A stretch of DNA of 64,000 nucleotides, taken from assembly GCF_000337135.1 (NCBI RefSeq), contig NZ_AOIN01000100.1:50111-114110 (forward strand), in the 5' to 3' direction. The position numbers and the translations under genes are program-made. The stretch is from Natrialba chahannaoensis JCM 10990. GTDB lineage: Archaea; Halobacteriota; Halobacteria; Halobacteriales; Natrialbaceae. Shown here piece after piece: positions 9,846-18,426 of this stretch (positions within the stretch are counted from its first letter, which is position 1; each line of letters begins with the position of its first letter). The notes under the pieces are model-generated. The model did no database searches. It saw only the letters and a program-made list of their open reading frames with translations, and was not told where the DNA came from.

Positions 9846-10193
9846 ATGAAACTTCGCCAACCAACAGACTGTCTTATTCTAGCGACACTCGAGGAAACTG
9901 GTCGTAATGTAGCTATGAACCTCTCATATCATACCGGCAAGTCACGGGCGAATATCAACACGCGTCTCCCAATGTTTGCTGATTATGGACTCGTGCAAAA
10001 AGTAGGGCCGGCTGAGCGATCAGGACTCTACGAGAGTACGACTCTTGGAGAAAAGGCATTACTTCATCAGGAGCAGTACAACACTGTCGATGACTTTGAA
10101 GCGCTGCTTGTGACTGGATACTCGTCTAGCTCCTCAACACCTTACTCGCCAGTCAGTCTGAGTGGAGTGGTTCAATCTATCGATGAGTTGTAG
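9846..10193 (+). CDS. winged-helix regulator, phiH1-repressor-like
   Basis: A 115-residue protein whose first 75 residues form a winged helix-turn-helix: LILATLEETGRNVAMNLSYHTGKSRANINTRL with the recognition helix around residues 30-45, followed by a wing and the YESTTLGEKALL segment. This pattern matches the haloarchaeal PhiH1-repressor/MarR-like family. The C-terminal 30 residues are Ser-rich. It stands alone between the ABC operon and two surface-protein genes, which makes those genes reasonable but unproven targets. Confidence 0.75.
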   Translation: MKLRQPTDCLILATLEETGRNVAMNLSYHTGKSRANINTRLPMFADYGLVQKVGPAERSGLYESTTLGEKALLHQEQYNTVDDFEALLVTGYSSSSSTPYSPVSLSGVVQSIDEL

Positions 10194-10316
10194 TACTTGC
10201 TTGCGAATGAACACATTCGGCTTCGAATGAAGCTGTCGAGATTGCCCCGCCCACGTACAATATTGACAGACTTTACTAGGGGAAAGATTTTGTTTGTCCC
10301 TAATTGATTACGAAAC

Positions 10317-11393
10317 ATGAGACAGAGTATCGGACTGAGTGCCCTCCTCATAGCCGGTGTTTTCGCTGCTGCGGTAATTGGTGTAACAGCCGTCGCTGCG
10401 ACAACAGATACCGAGATGACTGCTGATCCAGCGATTGAGACACCGACTGAGACTGTGGATATTAGGGGGGATGATTATGAAATCGACCAAATTGCAGTTA
10501 TAGAACAGGGAGAGACACTCGAGGTCGATGTAAGTGGACCAACAGAGTATGACCTGTACTTATACAATACAGACACAAAACCAGAGGCTCAGAAGGATGA
10601 GGATAGCACACTGGAGTTCGAGATTGATGAGACGATCGAACCAGGTGGCTACATGCTCTCTCTCGAAACAGACGAGGGTCGAGAGGCAGTCATACCTGTT
10701 GTTGTCCAAGGATACGATATCTCACTAGAGTATCCCACTACAGTCGATGACACAGAGGACGTAACCTTCGAGGCGACAGTTGAATCAGCTGGTATTGATG
10801 GGCACCCTGATGAGGTCGAACTCGTTATCTGGAGCGGCGACACGGCAACAGAGCTCATGCTTGAGCATACAGATGGAACGAGTTACAGTGCAACCAAGTC
10901 GATGGCAGCACTTGGAACTGACTCCTACGAGGTCTACGGTGCTGTCATCGGTGATGACACGGTCGAAGGCTACGAAGTTCCCCACGCAGTTGTCGAAGGA
11001 AGCGAGCTAACGGTTACTGACTCAGCTGAGGAGGATGAAGACGACGATATCGGTGATAATGACAGCAACGGGAATAGTGAGGCAGATGACAGTGATAAGG
11101 ACGAAGCAGATGACGACAAGGGGGGAGATGACGATGACACGGAATCAAACGACGAGGAAAGCAACAAGAGTGATGACAAGGATAATACCGATGAGCAAAC
11201 AGATAAAACAGAAACCGATGACAGTGATGATGACGGCGACTCAAACGTAATTGTACCCAGCGAAACCCAAGAAACTGATGACACAGCCGGTTCCAGTGAA
11301 AGGAATGACGATGGTCTTGGGATGTCGACTGCGGTCCTCACTGTCCTCGCTATCGCAGCAATACTTGTCGCTGTGATCGCTCAAGACCGCTGA
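10317..11393 (+). CDS. secreted, C-terminally anchored acidic surface protein
   Basis: A 358-residue protein with a Sec signal peptide (residues 1-27, ending AVAAT), two beta-rich domains (about residues 40-130 and 135-235), then a roughly 95-residue tail made almost entirely of Asp, Glu, Ser, Asn and Lys. It ends with a membrane helix (STAVLTVLAIAAILVAVIA). The layout is a stalked cell-surface protein: ectodomain, charged linker, anchor. No PGF motif is visible before the last helix. The stop is followed by an AT-rich gap of 120 bases before the next surface gene. Confidence 0.75.
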   Translation: MRQSIGLSALLIAGVFAAAVIGVTAVAATTDTEMTADPAIETPTETVDIRGDDYEIDQIAVIEQGETLEVDVSGPTEYDLYLYNTDTKPEAQKDEDSTLEFEIDETIEPGGYMLSLETDEGREAVIPVVVQGYDISLEYPTTVDDTEDVTFEATVESAGIDGHPDEVELVIWSGDTATELMLEHTDGTSYSATKSMAALGTDSYEVYGAVIGDDTVEGYEVPHAVVEGSELTVTDSAEEDEDDDIGDNDSNGNSEADDSDKDEADDDKGGDDDDTESNDEESNKSDDKDNTDEQTDKTETDDSDDDGDSNVIVPSETQETDDTAGSSERNDDGLGMSTAVLTVLAIAAILVAVIAQDR

Positions 11394-11516
11394 GTATTGA
11401 GTTCGCTTTTCCATTTTACCGCCAAACACACTCTCAGAAAGAAAAAGACCTCCAGTGCAAACTATGCACGCATTCCCCCGAAACTATTAAATCAGTATGA
11501 TTTGATTAATTAATAT

Positions 11517-13520
11517 ATGAGTGGTTCAGAAAGACTGGTAAAGGTGACTTTCTTAGTCACAATCATGCTCCTCTCTCCATTTGCCGGAGTTGTAGGGGCC
11601 AGCGGAAATATAGGAACAGCGAATGAGGCAGAGCTCAATAGCAACCTTTCTGTGTGGGAGGAGGCACCGCTGGCACTTAATGCAGACACTGATCGCGCTG
11701 GTGTCTCAGTTAGTCTGCCAGACGACCTTTCTGCAGAGACAGATAACTACTACACACCCGTTGAGTGGGATGCTGTTGGCGTCTACAACGTCGATGACGG
11801 TGTGACCCTCAATTTTGGAGATCACATAAACGTCAATGCCAATCAGTATAGCGGGGATGACGTTCAAATTCTATCCGGGTATCTGACTGAAGATATTGAC
11901 AATGACGATGTTGATTTCAGTGACCTACCAACAAGCATCGGACAGTTGGAATCTGAACTCACACAAGAGAACCTTGAGAGCCTAAACGAGAACGTCACGT
12001 TTAGTATTGATAGTGAGAGGGTAGACGACGGTGAGTTCAGCCATGAGGCTGATTTCGATGAAGGAGCGGGAGCATACACGTACATCGCTGCAACTGATGG
12101 TACTTTCAGCGTAGACGAGAGTGAGGGAAAACTTGAAAGCATAGATGGTACACTCCTCGGTACAGAGCAAGTTATAGCTCACGAGGACCCATCTGATGTA
12201 GATGTAGATTCTTCGGCCGAGCCCGGTGACGATATCACGTTCGATGTAACCGCATCAGAGTTTGATGAGTCACTTGATGGAAGCGTCAATCACGGGGTTG
12301 TTCTGTACGATAAGGACAAATATGAGTCAGATGAAGGTGGGCTCTATATCGACGGAGATCTCGGTACGGACATCTCTGCTACGGATATCTATTTCAACAC
12401 CAGTATTGAATCACTACACGGCGTCCAGAACCTAGAGGAGGACGTTTCACTCTTCGGCAACGAACTCAACAACCAGGCACACTCTGGTGTTTTCACGGTT
12501 GAATCAATTTTCAGCTTCTTTATGGGCGAAGCTGATTTTAGCGACCGCCCTTCGGTTAATGAAGGCGATGTTCAGCTAGATGCTTCGTCAACAGCTATCG
12601 TCGGTGACACACGTGAACGGATTACGGTCGAAACCTATGACGACTGGGCCGAAACTGAATACCAGTGGATCCACGTAGCAACTGGTGTCTCGAGTGATGA
12701 AGTCCAAGTCAGCGAAGGGACGATCGAAATTGAAGAAGATGATAGCTCAGGTGGAGGCGGTGGCGGCGGAGGCGGTGGTGGCGGCGGAGGCGGCGGTGGT
12801 ACCTCTCCACCACCATCTGACCCAGATCCAGATGAACCCCAGTTTGATGTGGATGTGGGTATCAGTGACACAAAGATCTCGACCGGTGAGTCGGTCGATG
12901 TAACTGCAACGATCTCGGAAGTTAGCGGTGAAAGCGATGGAACGTATACTGCCAAACTCATGATCGGCGGCGAAACCGTCGATGAGAAGGACAGTCATGT
13001 GAGCGCAAACAGCACGGAATCCGTTACGTTCACTCACACGTTCGACAAGGCTGGTGAGTACGAGGTTGCAGTAAGCGAGACCACAGTTGGAACGGTCACT
13101 GTTGCTGATGACCATGACGACAAAGATGATCCAAGTGAGCCTGATGACGAAGCTGCCTTCGAACTTTCTGACGTGTCACTGAGTGACTCGGAAGTGGAAG
13201 TCGGAGACAGTATTGAAGCTAGTGCCACCATCGAGAACGTTGGTGGCGAAGCCGATAACTTGACCGCAGAATTGATTGTCGATGGTACTTCCGCAGACGA
13301 ACAGACCGTCAGCCTCAGTCCAGGTGAAGTGGAAATCATTACTTTCACCTACTCGTTCGACGAGAGTGGTCAGTTTGACATCGCAATCAACGATGCAGCT
13401 GCCGGTACCGTCACTGTTGAGGAAGACTCCAGTATGCTTCCAATCCCTGGCTTTGGAGTTCCCGCAGCAATTGCTGCCCTACTCGCAACAGCGCTGATTG
13501 GGGTTCGGTTCAAGAACTAA
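11517..13520 (+). CDS. CARDB-type surface protein with PGF-like C-terminal anchor
   Basis: A 667-residue exported protein. It has a signal peptide (residues 1-29), a unique N-terminal region of roughly 380 residues, a run of 17 glycines (about residues 412-428), a Pro/Asp linker, and two CARDB-like Ig domains (about residues 440-525 and 545-635) with the NVGGEADNLTAELIVDG pattern. The end is PIPGFGVPAAIAALLATALIG plus a basic tail, a PGF-CTERM-like signal for archaeosortase processing and lipid anchoring. An AT-rich promoter region lies just upstream (11485-11510). It is likely an S-layer-associated or adhesive protein. Confidence 0.8.
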   Translation: MSGSERLVKVTFLVTIMLLSPFAGVVGASGNIGTANEAELNSNLSVWEEAPLALNADTDRAGVSVSLPDDLSAETDNYYTPVEWDAVGVYNVDDGVTLNFGDHINVNANQYSGDDVQILSGYLTEDIDNDDVDFSDLPTSIGQLESELTQENLESLNENVTFSIDSERVDDGEFSHEADFDEGAGAYTYIAATDGTFSVDESEGKLESIDGTLLGTEQVIAHEDPSDVDVDSSAEPGDDITFDVTASEFDESLDGSVNHGVVLYDKDKYESDEGGLYIDGDLGTDISATDIYFNTSIESLHGVQNLEEDVSLFGNELNNQAHSGVFTVESIFSFFMGEADFSDRPSVNEGDVQLDASSTAIVGDTRERITVETYDDWAETEYQWIHVATGVSSDEVQVSEGTIEIEEDDSSGGGGGGGGGGGGGGGGGTSPPPSDPDPDEPQFDVDVGISDTKISTGESVDVTATISEVSGESDGTYTAKLMIGGETVDEKDSHVSANSTESVTFTHTFDKAGEYEVAVSETTVGTVTVADDHDDKDDPSEPDDEAAFELSDVSLSDSEVEVGDSIEASATIENVGGEADNLTAELIVDGTSADEQTVSLSPGEVEIITFTYSFDESGQFDIAINDAAAGTVTVEEDSSMLPIPGFGVPAAIAALLATALIGVRFKN

Positions 13521-13623
13521 CTCACAGGCGAGACTTCAGTAACAAACACTCGTTTGTGTGGCAGAGGTAGAGTGACCGCATTTTGATCAGCGTTTTAGCT
13601 CGTATCCACGTACGCAGCCAACC

Positions 13624-13709
13624 GTCGACCTGACTGTCGAGAACACTGGTACTAATTGGAGTTTGAGCTGACGCTGACTATCGACGCACCTGAGGCGTGG
13701 GAACTATAG
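13624..13709 (+). pseudogene. remnant of a CARDB/NEW3-type surface-protein gene
   Basis: Frame 13624 reads VDLTVENTGTNWSLS and then stops. A second frame from 13665 reads ELTLTIDAPEAWEL and stops at TAG 13707-13709. Together they form a continuous Ig-like strand pattern of the kind found in CARDB or NEW3 domains, broken by a frameshift. The final stop lies inside the left arm of the palindromic element at 13704, which suggests the element truncated the gene. No start or further domain survives. Confidence 0.4.
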
Positions 13710-13752
13710 CAGCCACTGCATTGACTTGCTTGACTTGCAGTGGCTACTATAG
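13704..13752. repeat. short copy of the palindromic element
   Basis: CTATAGCAGCCACTGCA (13704-13720) and TGCAGTGGCTACTATAG (13736-13752) are 17-base inverted arms with one mismatch, separated by 15 bases. The right arm is identical to the right end of the element at 149-274, and the identity extends four bases further inward. The two therefore share an end sequence but differ in core length, like deletion derivatives of one mobile element. Confidence 0.6.
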
Positions 13753-13938
13753 ACACTACCCTCGCGATCATCTGGTTCATCGCGGTGAGTTACAGCGCCC
13801 TCTGGCTTGCACGAGCACTCGACCCCGAGAGCGGCCAACTCAACGCAGAACAGGCCGCACAGGCACAGCAAGCACGCCAAGAGCAGGAACTCCAAGACGC
13901 ACGAAGCGTTACGTATCCAGAAAACGAGAAAATTCGGC
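13753..13938 (+). pseudogene. fragment of a small membrane/coiled-coil protein
   Basis: Immediately after the palindromic element an open frame encodes a membrane helix (LAIIWFIAVSYSALWLARAL), a Gln/Ala/Glu-rich helix (about 30 residues) and RSVTYPEN, after which the composition changes and the frame runs antisense into the siroheme decarboxylase gene. The helix-plus-amphipathic-tail look is protein-like, but the only start is a GTG inside the palindrome. It may be the C-terminal end of a gene cut by the element, or a short intact protein. Confidence 0.35.
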
Positions 13939-13998
13939 TGAATTGCGATCAGGTGCTGCGGTCAGATCGTGGCGGTCCGCCGCTGCGATGGTGCCCCG

Positions 13999-15099
13999 TT
14001 ATTCGTCGGCAGAACCAACGATTTCCTCGTACCGCGCACCCGTCTGTTTCAGCGTCTCTGTCGAGTAGAGTCGATCGTGGTCGACCGGCAGGTAGTCTGT
14101 CGCCAACTCGTCGATCTTTTCGTCGACGGCATCGGAATCTCTGCCGTGAATCATCGTGAACAGGTTGTACGGCCAGTCCTGTTCAGGCCGTCGCGGGCGG
14201 TGGTAACACAGTGTTACGTACGGCAGCCCGCCCGCGCGCTCACCCCACTCGTCGAGGCGCTCGTCCGGCACGTCCCAGACGACCATACAGTTCGAATCGA
14301 AGCCGGTCACGACGTGGTTGATGATACAGCCGATGCGCTTGATGCAACCGTTCGCGTGCAGCCGCTCAATTGCACTCAAGACATCCTCGACGCCTGCGCC
14401 GAGTTCGTCGGCCACATCTCGGTACGGGGTCGCCGACAGCGGGAACCCGTCCTGGATTGCGAGCAAGAGGTCGGACTCGAGTACCGACAGTGAGCCCGTC
14501 GCGGATTCGCTGATCCGGGTCGCCGACGCGTCGGTCTGTGCGGTGAGTGACTCGCGGGCGAAGCGATCGGTGTTGACGACGGGGAACTCGAGGTCGATGT
14601 AGTAGTCGGTGAGCATCGGGAGGATGAGCACGGGGCAACCCGTTTCCGCCTCGATTTCGTCGAGGATCGCGTCGCGTTTGGCCTGTGAGCCGGCGGTGAC
14701 GACGAACCACATGTTCCACTCGTGGTCGCGGGCGTAGTTGTGGTTGACCTGCCGATAGCCGTTGATCGTCGCAGCGATGTCGTCGAACTGCTCCGCTGGG
14801 GCTTTAACGGCTGCGAGCGTCGAGGAGCCGATCACGGGTGGGTTGAGCACGGCACCGAACCGGCGGACGACGCCAATGTCCATGAGTTCGCGGACGCGGT
14901 CGACGGCCTCGTCCGCCTCGATGCCGAGTTCGGACCCGACCCGCTGGAACGGGCGTTCCTCGATGGGGAAGCCGCTCTGGTAGCCGTCGATGAGCGCTGC
15001 GTCGACGTCGTCGATGGCGTCGCGCCAGGTCCCCGCCGATGTGGTCATTGGCGGCTCTAGGGAAACGGGTGCCGTATCGCTTTCGGGTTGGTCGGACAC
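13999..15099 (-). CDS. ahbAB: siroheme decarboxylase, fused AhbA-AhbB (Lrp/AsnC type)
   Basis: A 366-residue protein made of two consecutive AsnC/Lrp-like units. Each has a winged helix (GVVRRFGAVLNP in unit 1, GCIKRIGCIINH in unit 2) and a ferredoxin-like domain (ARDHEWNMWFVV in unit 1, DSNCMVVWDVP in unit 2). Fused copies of this kind decarboxylate siroheme to 12,18-didecarboxysiroheme in the alternative heme pathway used by archaea, rather than acting as transcription factors. The GTG at 15099 is 9 bases from the upstream gene; an internal ATG at 15048 is a possible start. Older annotations may call it an AsnC regulator. Confidence 0.82.
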   Translation of the reverse strand: MSDQPESDTAPVSLEPPMTTSAGTWRDAIDDVDAALIDGYQSGFPIEERPFQRVGSELGIEADEAVDRVRELMDIGVVRRFGAVLNPPVIGSSTLAAVKAPAEQFDDIAATINGYRQVNHNYARDHEWNMWFVVTAGSQAKRDAILDEIEAETGCPVLILPMLTDYYIDLEFPVVNTDRFARESLTAQTDASATRISESATGSLSVLESDLLLAIQDGFPLSATPYRDVADELGAGVEDVLSAIERLHANGCIKRIGCIINHVVTGFDSNCMVVWDVPDERLDEWGERAGGLPYVTLCYHRPRRPEQDWPYNLFTMIHGRDSDAVDEKIDELATDYLPVDHDRLYSTETLKQTGARYEEIVGSADE

Positions 15100-15107
15100 A
15101 CCGGCCG

Positions 15108-16478
15108 CTACTCTGTCAGCCGGTCACCGATCGCTGCTGCCGCACGCTTGCCCGAGCGAACGGCCCCTTCCATGTAGCCGCTCCACTCACGTGCGGTCTC
15201 CGTGCTCGCCCAGTGGAGCCGCCCAGTCGGCCTCGACCGCGCATCACCGTAGCTCGTTAGCGTCCCCGGCGTCATGTTGCCAGCATACCCCCCACGTGAC
15301 CACGGCTGGGTCGACCACGAACAGTCGACGTACTCGAGTGTATCGCCCGCGTCGGGACCGAAGTAGTCCTGGAGTGCTGAGAGCACGCACTCGCGTCGTT
15401 CGTTGGTCGGCCGGTCGCTCCACTCGACGGCGTCGTCTGCTGTGAGAAAGCCAACGAGGACGCCACACTCTCCGTTGGGTGGCGTACTATCAGCGACCAG
15501 TCTGACAGGACCGTCGGCGTCGACCACCGTGCCGGAATAGCCGTTGGCACGCCAGAACGCGTCCTCGTACGCGACGACGAACTTGATAACCTCACCCATC
15601 GGCATGCGCTGGTGAAGCCCGTCCCGTCGGACGGGGAGCGGCGGCGAGTACTCGATCTGTCCGGCCACCGCCGGTGGGACGGCAACGATGGCGTACGATC
15701 CGGTGATCTGAGTGTCATCAGACCGAACACGGACGCTGTCGTCGCTTCGCTCGATCGCACGGACGGGTGTCTCAAGACGAACCGCGTCACCGGGCTCCCC
15801 GGCCAGCTGTTTCGCGAGTTGCTGGCAGCCGCCGACGAGTCGGTACGACTCGGTTGTCGCAGTTTCGCCGACTAGTCGTTCGATGCCGCCGACGCTGTCG
15901 AGAAGTGTGAGGAAGTACAGCACCGAAATATCGGTTGTCTCGACGGGGAACTCAGACTGGAAGAACGCATCGAACGCCCTGCGAGCAACTGTCGAGTCGA
16001 TCCGATCTCGCTTCCACGACTCGAGTGTCGTTGCATCCAGTGTTTCGGCCTGGGGTGTCGCAGATGGATCGTTAGAGACGAGCTGTGCTGTGAGGGTTTC
16101 AAGCTCGTCAACCGCTGCCGTCAACTCCGCGTCGGCTTGTGACGGGAGCGCCTGGGTTGCATCTGCCGCTGCCAGACGGTCGCCGTCGATCACGAGTTGG
16201 TCGTGGCCGTCCTCGTACTGCGCCGTCAGTTCGAGATCGAACGCCTCGACGAGCGACATGACGGCGTCGTGTGACACCCCGATCCACTGGGCTCCAAGAT
16301 CGGCAACGGTGCCATCCGGGAGTTCGTGGGCAGCGAGTCGTCCGCCAACGCGGTCACGAGCCTCAAGTACAGTTACCTCGTGGCCGTCGGCCGTCAATTC
16401 TCTCGCTGCAGTGAGGCCGGACAGCCCAGCACCGACGATAACGACATCGACATCGGTTCGGTCGTCGTGGGCAGACAT
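15108..16478 (-). CDS. flavin-dependent amine oxidase
   Basis: A 456-residue FAD enzyme of the monoamine oxidase/phytoene desaturase superfamily. The Rossmann motif VIVGAGLSGLTAARELTADG starts near residue 13, followed by VLEARDRVGGRLAAHELPDG and DLGAQWIG, and the C-terminal FAD motif GRLHWASTETAREWSGYMEGAVRSG. The ATG at 16478 is preferred to an upstream TTG at 16499. It probably oxidises an amine or related substrate with production of H2O2; the substrate is not predictable. It shares a strand with, and lies just upstream of, the siroheme decarboxylase gene. Confidence 0.88.
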   Translation of the reverse strand: MSAHDDRTDVDVVIVGAGLSGLTAARELTADGHEVTVLEARDRVGGRLAAHELPDGTVADLGAQWIGVSHDAVMSLVEAFDLELTAQYEDGHDQLVIDGDRLAAADATQALPSQADAELTAAVDELETLTAQLVSNDPSATPQAETLDATTLESWKRDRIDSTVARRAFDAFFQSEFPVETTDISVLYFLTLLDSVGGIERLVGETATTESYRLVGGCQQLAKQLAGEPGDAVRLETPVRAIERSDDSVRVRSDDTQITGSYAIVAVPPAVAGQIEYSPPLPVRRDGLHQRMPMGEVIKFVVAYEDAFWRANGYSGTVVDADGPVRLVADSTPPNGECGVLVGFLTADDAVEWSDRPTNERRECVLSALQDYFGPDAGDTLEYVDCSWSTQPWSRGGYAGNMTPGTLTSYGDARSRPTGRLHWASTETAREWSGYMEGAVRSGKRAAAAIGDRLTE

Positions 16479-16728
16479 AGGTATCTCGTACACTGGCAAT
16501 AGCGTCCGGAGCGAAATAGATCTTATCGGATCAGCATGCCTGAGAGAGTGTAACAGGACCTCTCATCTAGTGTCGTGGTCGAATACTTCGTCGTCTGCTG
16601 CTTGCGATCGCCCTCCGGCTTCCCTATGATCGTCTTTCCCATTGCTGGCGTGGTGCCGGTCGGTCATGATCGAATCGCCGACCGCTAGCAGGGTCTAGAT
16701 CCGGACGAACACGTCGCGGTTGATGTCG

Positions 16729-17405
16729 TCAATCATCTGCATGGTAGGCCACTGCAGTTGTCTCAACGAGGTCCGCTCGCTGAGCGATGCTCACGGCAGC
16801 ACTCCGGTCGCGACACACCGTGTTGACGGGACAGTCTTCAATTGTACACTCCAGCGTCTCGCGCTCGAGGTGTCCGAGCTCGCCACAACTGTGACACTGC
16901 TGAGTCGTGTACTTCGGATCGACGTACCTCATGGGAACGCCCGCGTCGTGTGCTTTCACCGCGATGGCGTGCTGAAGAGCCGGGAGCAACCACGACCCCA
17001 CGTCGTCAGTCGTCCGGCGTTCCCACAGTGTCGCTTCGCAGAACGACAGATCCTCAAGCACGAGCGTCGGCGCGGGGAACTCCTGGGCGTAGCGAACGAC
17101 GCGGACAGCGGCATCGTAAACCTGTGGACGGATCTGGTGCCAGAGTGCCGCGAACAGCTGAGTCTGTCCATTGGTGGTGTCGAACTTCGCGCCCTGAAGC
17201 GCCTGCATCGCCTCGACGAGGATTTTGTGACCTTCTGAACGTGGTCACCTTCTATCACGACTGCCGACTCCGGAGCAGCATCCACTGGGGCCGCGGCGAC
17301 GAGGTTTTTCACCCCAATATCCACACCAACTGGCGTGGGTTTCAGTGTTCGATCCCGGGAAATAGCCGCTGGGAACGGTATGCTGCTCATCGGCTGCTCA
17401 CCCAT
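16729..17405 (-). pseudogene. broken TnpB gene (IS200/IS605 family)
   Basis: Two frames together cover the C-terminal half of a TnpB RNA-guided nuclease. The upstream frame (from 17405) has the first catalytic aspartate in TPVGVDIGVKNLVAAAP. The downstream frame (from 17208) has the glutamate in LVLEDLSF, the zinc ribbon (CHSCGELGH, then CTIEDCP) and the last aspartate in CRDRSAAVSIAQ. A one-base shift near an A-run at about 17226-17236 separates them. No tnpA is nearby. It is a decayed element, not related in detail to the intact TnpB at 49404. Confidence 0.72.
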
Positions 17406-17614
17406 TCGCTGTCGGCTGGATCGGAGGTTACAATCTCGTCGAGTGTCTCCTCGAATTCGCAGACTGTTCGGAAGGCATCAAGATTCAGTGACTTGATCAG
17501 CGGCCCGTCCTCCGCGGGGACGTGCCAGACACTCGTCGGTGTGAGAAAGTCGACAGTCACGTCCGGGATGTTCTCATGGGACGTGATCATATCCGTCGAA
17601 TCGAGGGAACTCAT
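17387..17614 (-). CDS. 75-residue ORF of unknown origin, upstream of the tnpB remnant
   Basis: An ORF beginning MSSLDSTDMITSHENIPDV and ending just inside the tnpB remnant in a third frame. Its composition (acidic, few rare residues) is haloarchaeal, but it has no recognised motif and does not resemble the basic N-terminus of a TnpB protein. It may be a small gene, or the leftover of another gene into which the TnpB element inserted. Confidence 0.3.
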   Translation of the reverse strand: MSSLDSTDMITSHENIPDVTVDFLTPTSVWHVPAEDGPLIKSLNLDAFRTVCEFEETLDEIVTSDPADSEWVSSR

Positions 17615-17812
17615 CGTGGTCCCTCCTTGCCGCAGTAGTTTTTGTTGATGATTCGAGTATCGTTATCTGCGTCGCTGCCGGAATCCTGAAGTCCAGTGCA
17701 GTCTAATTCCTTCATGGGTTACCTCGTTTGTAGCGTGGGGACCCGGTCCGCCTGTACCAGCAGGCGGGCGTTTCCTCGAATAGTCACGCCCCAAGGGTCC
17801 GGATTTCCACAT

Positions 17813-17867
17813 CCAATGCACTAGCCTGCATTGGTAAAACGTTTTCCATTGCACTAGTATGCATTGG
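17813..17867 (+). promoter_or_regulatory. paired operator-like palindromes upstream of the HTH gene
   Basis: Two 22-base sites share the plan CCAATGCA-CTAGNN-TGCATTGG. Site 1 (17813-17834) has perfect 8-base arms; site 2 (17846-17867) has one mismatch (CCATTGCA). They begin 33 bases apart, three helical turns, so a dimer on each site would lie on the same DNA face. A separate perfect palindrome, ACTTGTACAAGT (17893-17904), overlaps the first possible start of the HTH gene. The pairing and position suggest autoregulation by that gene's product. Confidence 0.55.
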
Positions 17868-17902
17868 TGCTTAGTAGATGTGGTCAAAACTAACTTGTAC
17901 AA

Positions 17903-18166
17903 GTGAACGAAATGGGTGAAGTAGTGCCGAAAGAACGTGACGAAGAAAGCGGGAAGTACACCGAGACGTATCCACTGGGATCGTTCACTGAGGCGTTACA
18001 ATCACTCTCTAGCGCAGCCAGTACACAAGAAGTGGCCGATGAAGTGGGATGCGCGTATCGGACGGCGTTTGCCAAACTCTCTGAATTAGAAGACAAGGGT
18101 GAGGTGACTTCCCGAAAGGTCGGAAATGCACGACTCTGGCAACTACCATCCACCAAACAGAGATAG
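17903..18166 (+). CDS. small winged-helix DNA-binding protein
   Basis: An 87-residue protein. Residues 28-80 form a winged helix: FTEALQSLSSAASTQEVADE, the recognition segment GCAYRTAFAKLSELEDKGEV, and a wing SRKVGNARLWQL. The fold is of the ArsR/MarR type and small enough to be a complete repressor. The start is GTG 17903 or ATG 17912. It is preceded by two near-identical palindromes (17813-17867), its probable operators, and by the decayed TnpB region, so it may be cargo of a degraded mobile segment. Confidence 0.7.
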   Translation: MNEMGEVVPKERDEESGKYTETYPLGSFTEALQSLSSAASTQEVADEVGCAYRTAFAKLSELEDKGEVTSRKVGNARLWQLPSTKQR

Positions 18167-18426
18167 TATTGGAAACGGCCCACAATGCAACTGAGGGCGA
18201 GAGATGACTAATTCAGACGACGATGAAAGCGAATTTGAGGACTATTACCCATGACTATTGGAGTTACGCAGAGATATAAGCAGGAATTCATACCGCAGGC
18301 TGAGGGTGTACTTAAATAGGGTGAAAGAAAGGTGATTTTGATTTGCGTCCGCCCCTAAATAAAGGAGTTGCAGTCACAACCACTGATAGGCAGGAGTTTT
18401 ACTAGTTCGCGTGTGAGTATTCGTCA

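Noticed and set aside
18204-18254. 16-residue ORF MTNSDDDESEFEDYYP after the HTH gene
   Set aside because: It looks haloarchaeal in composition and has a purine-rich stretch upstream, but it is too short to support without expression data.
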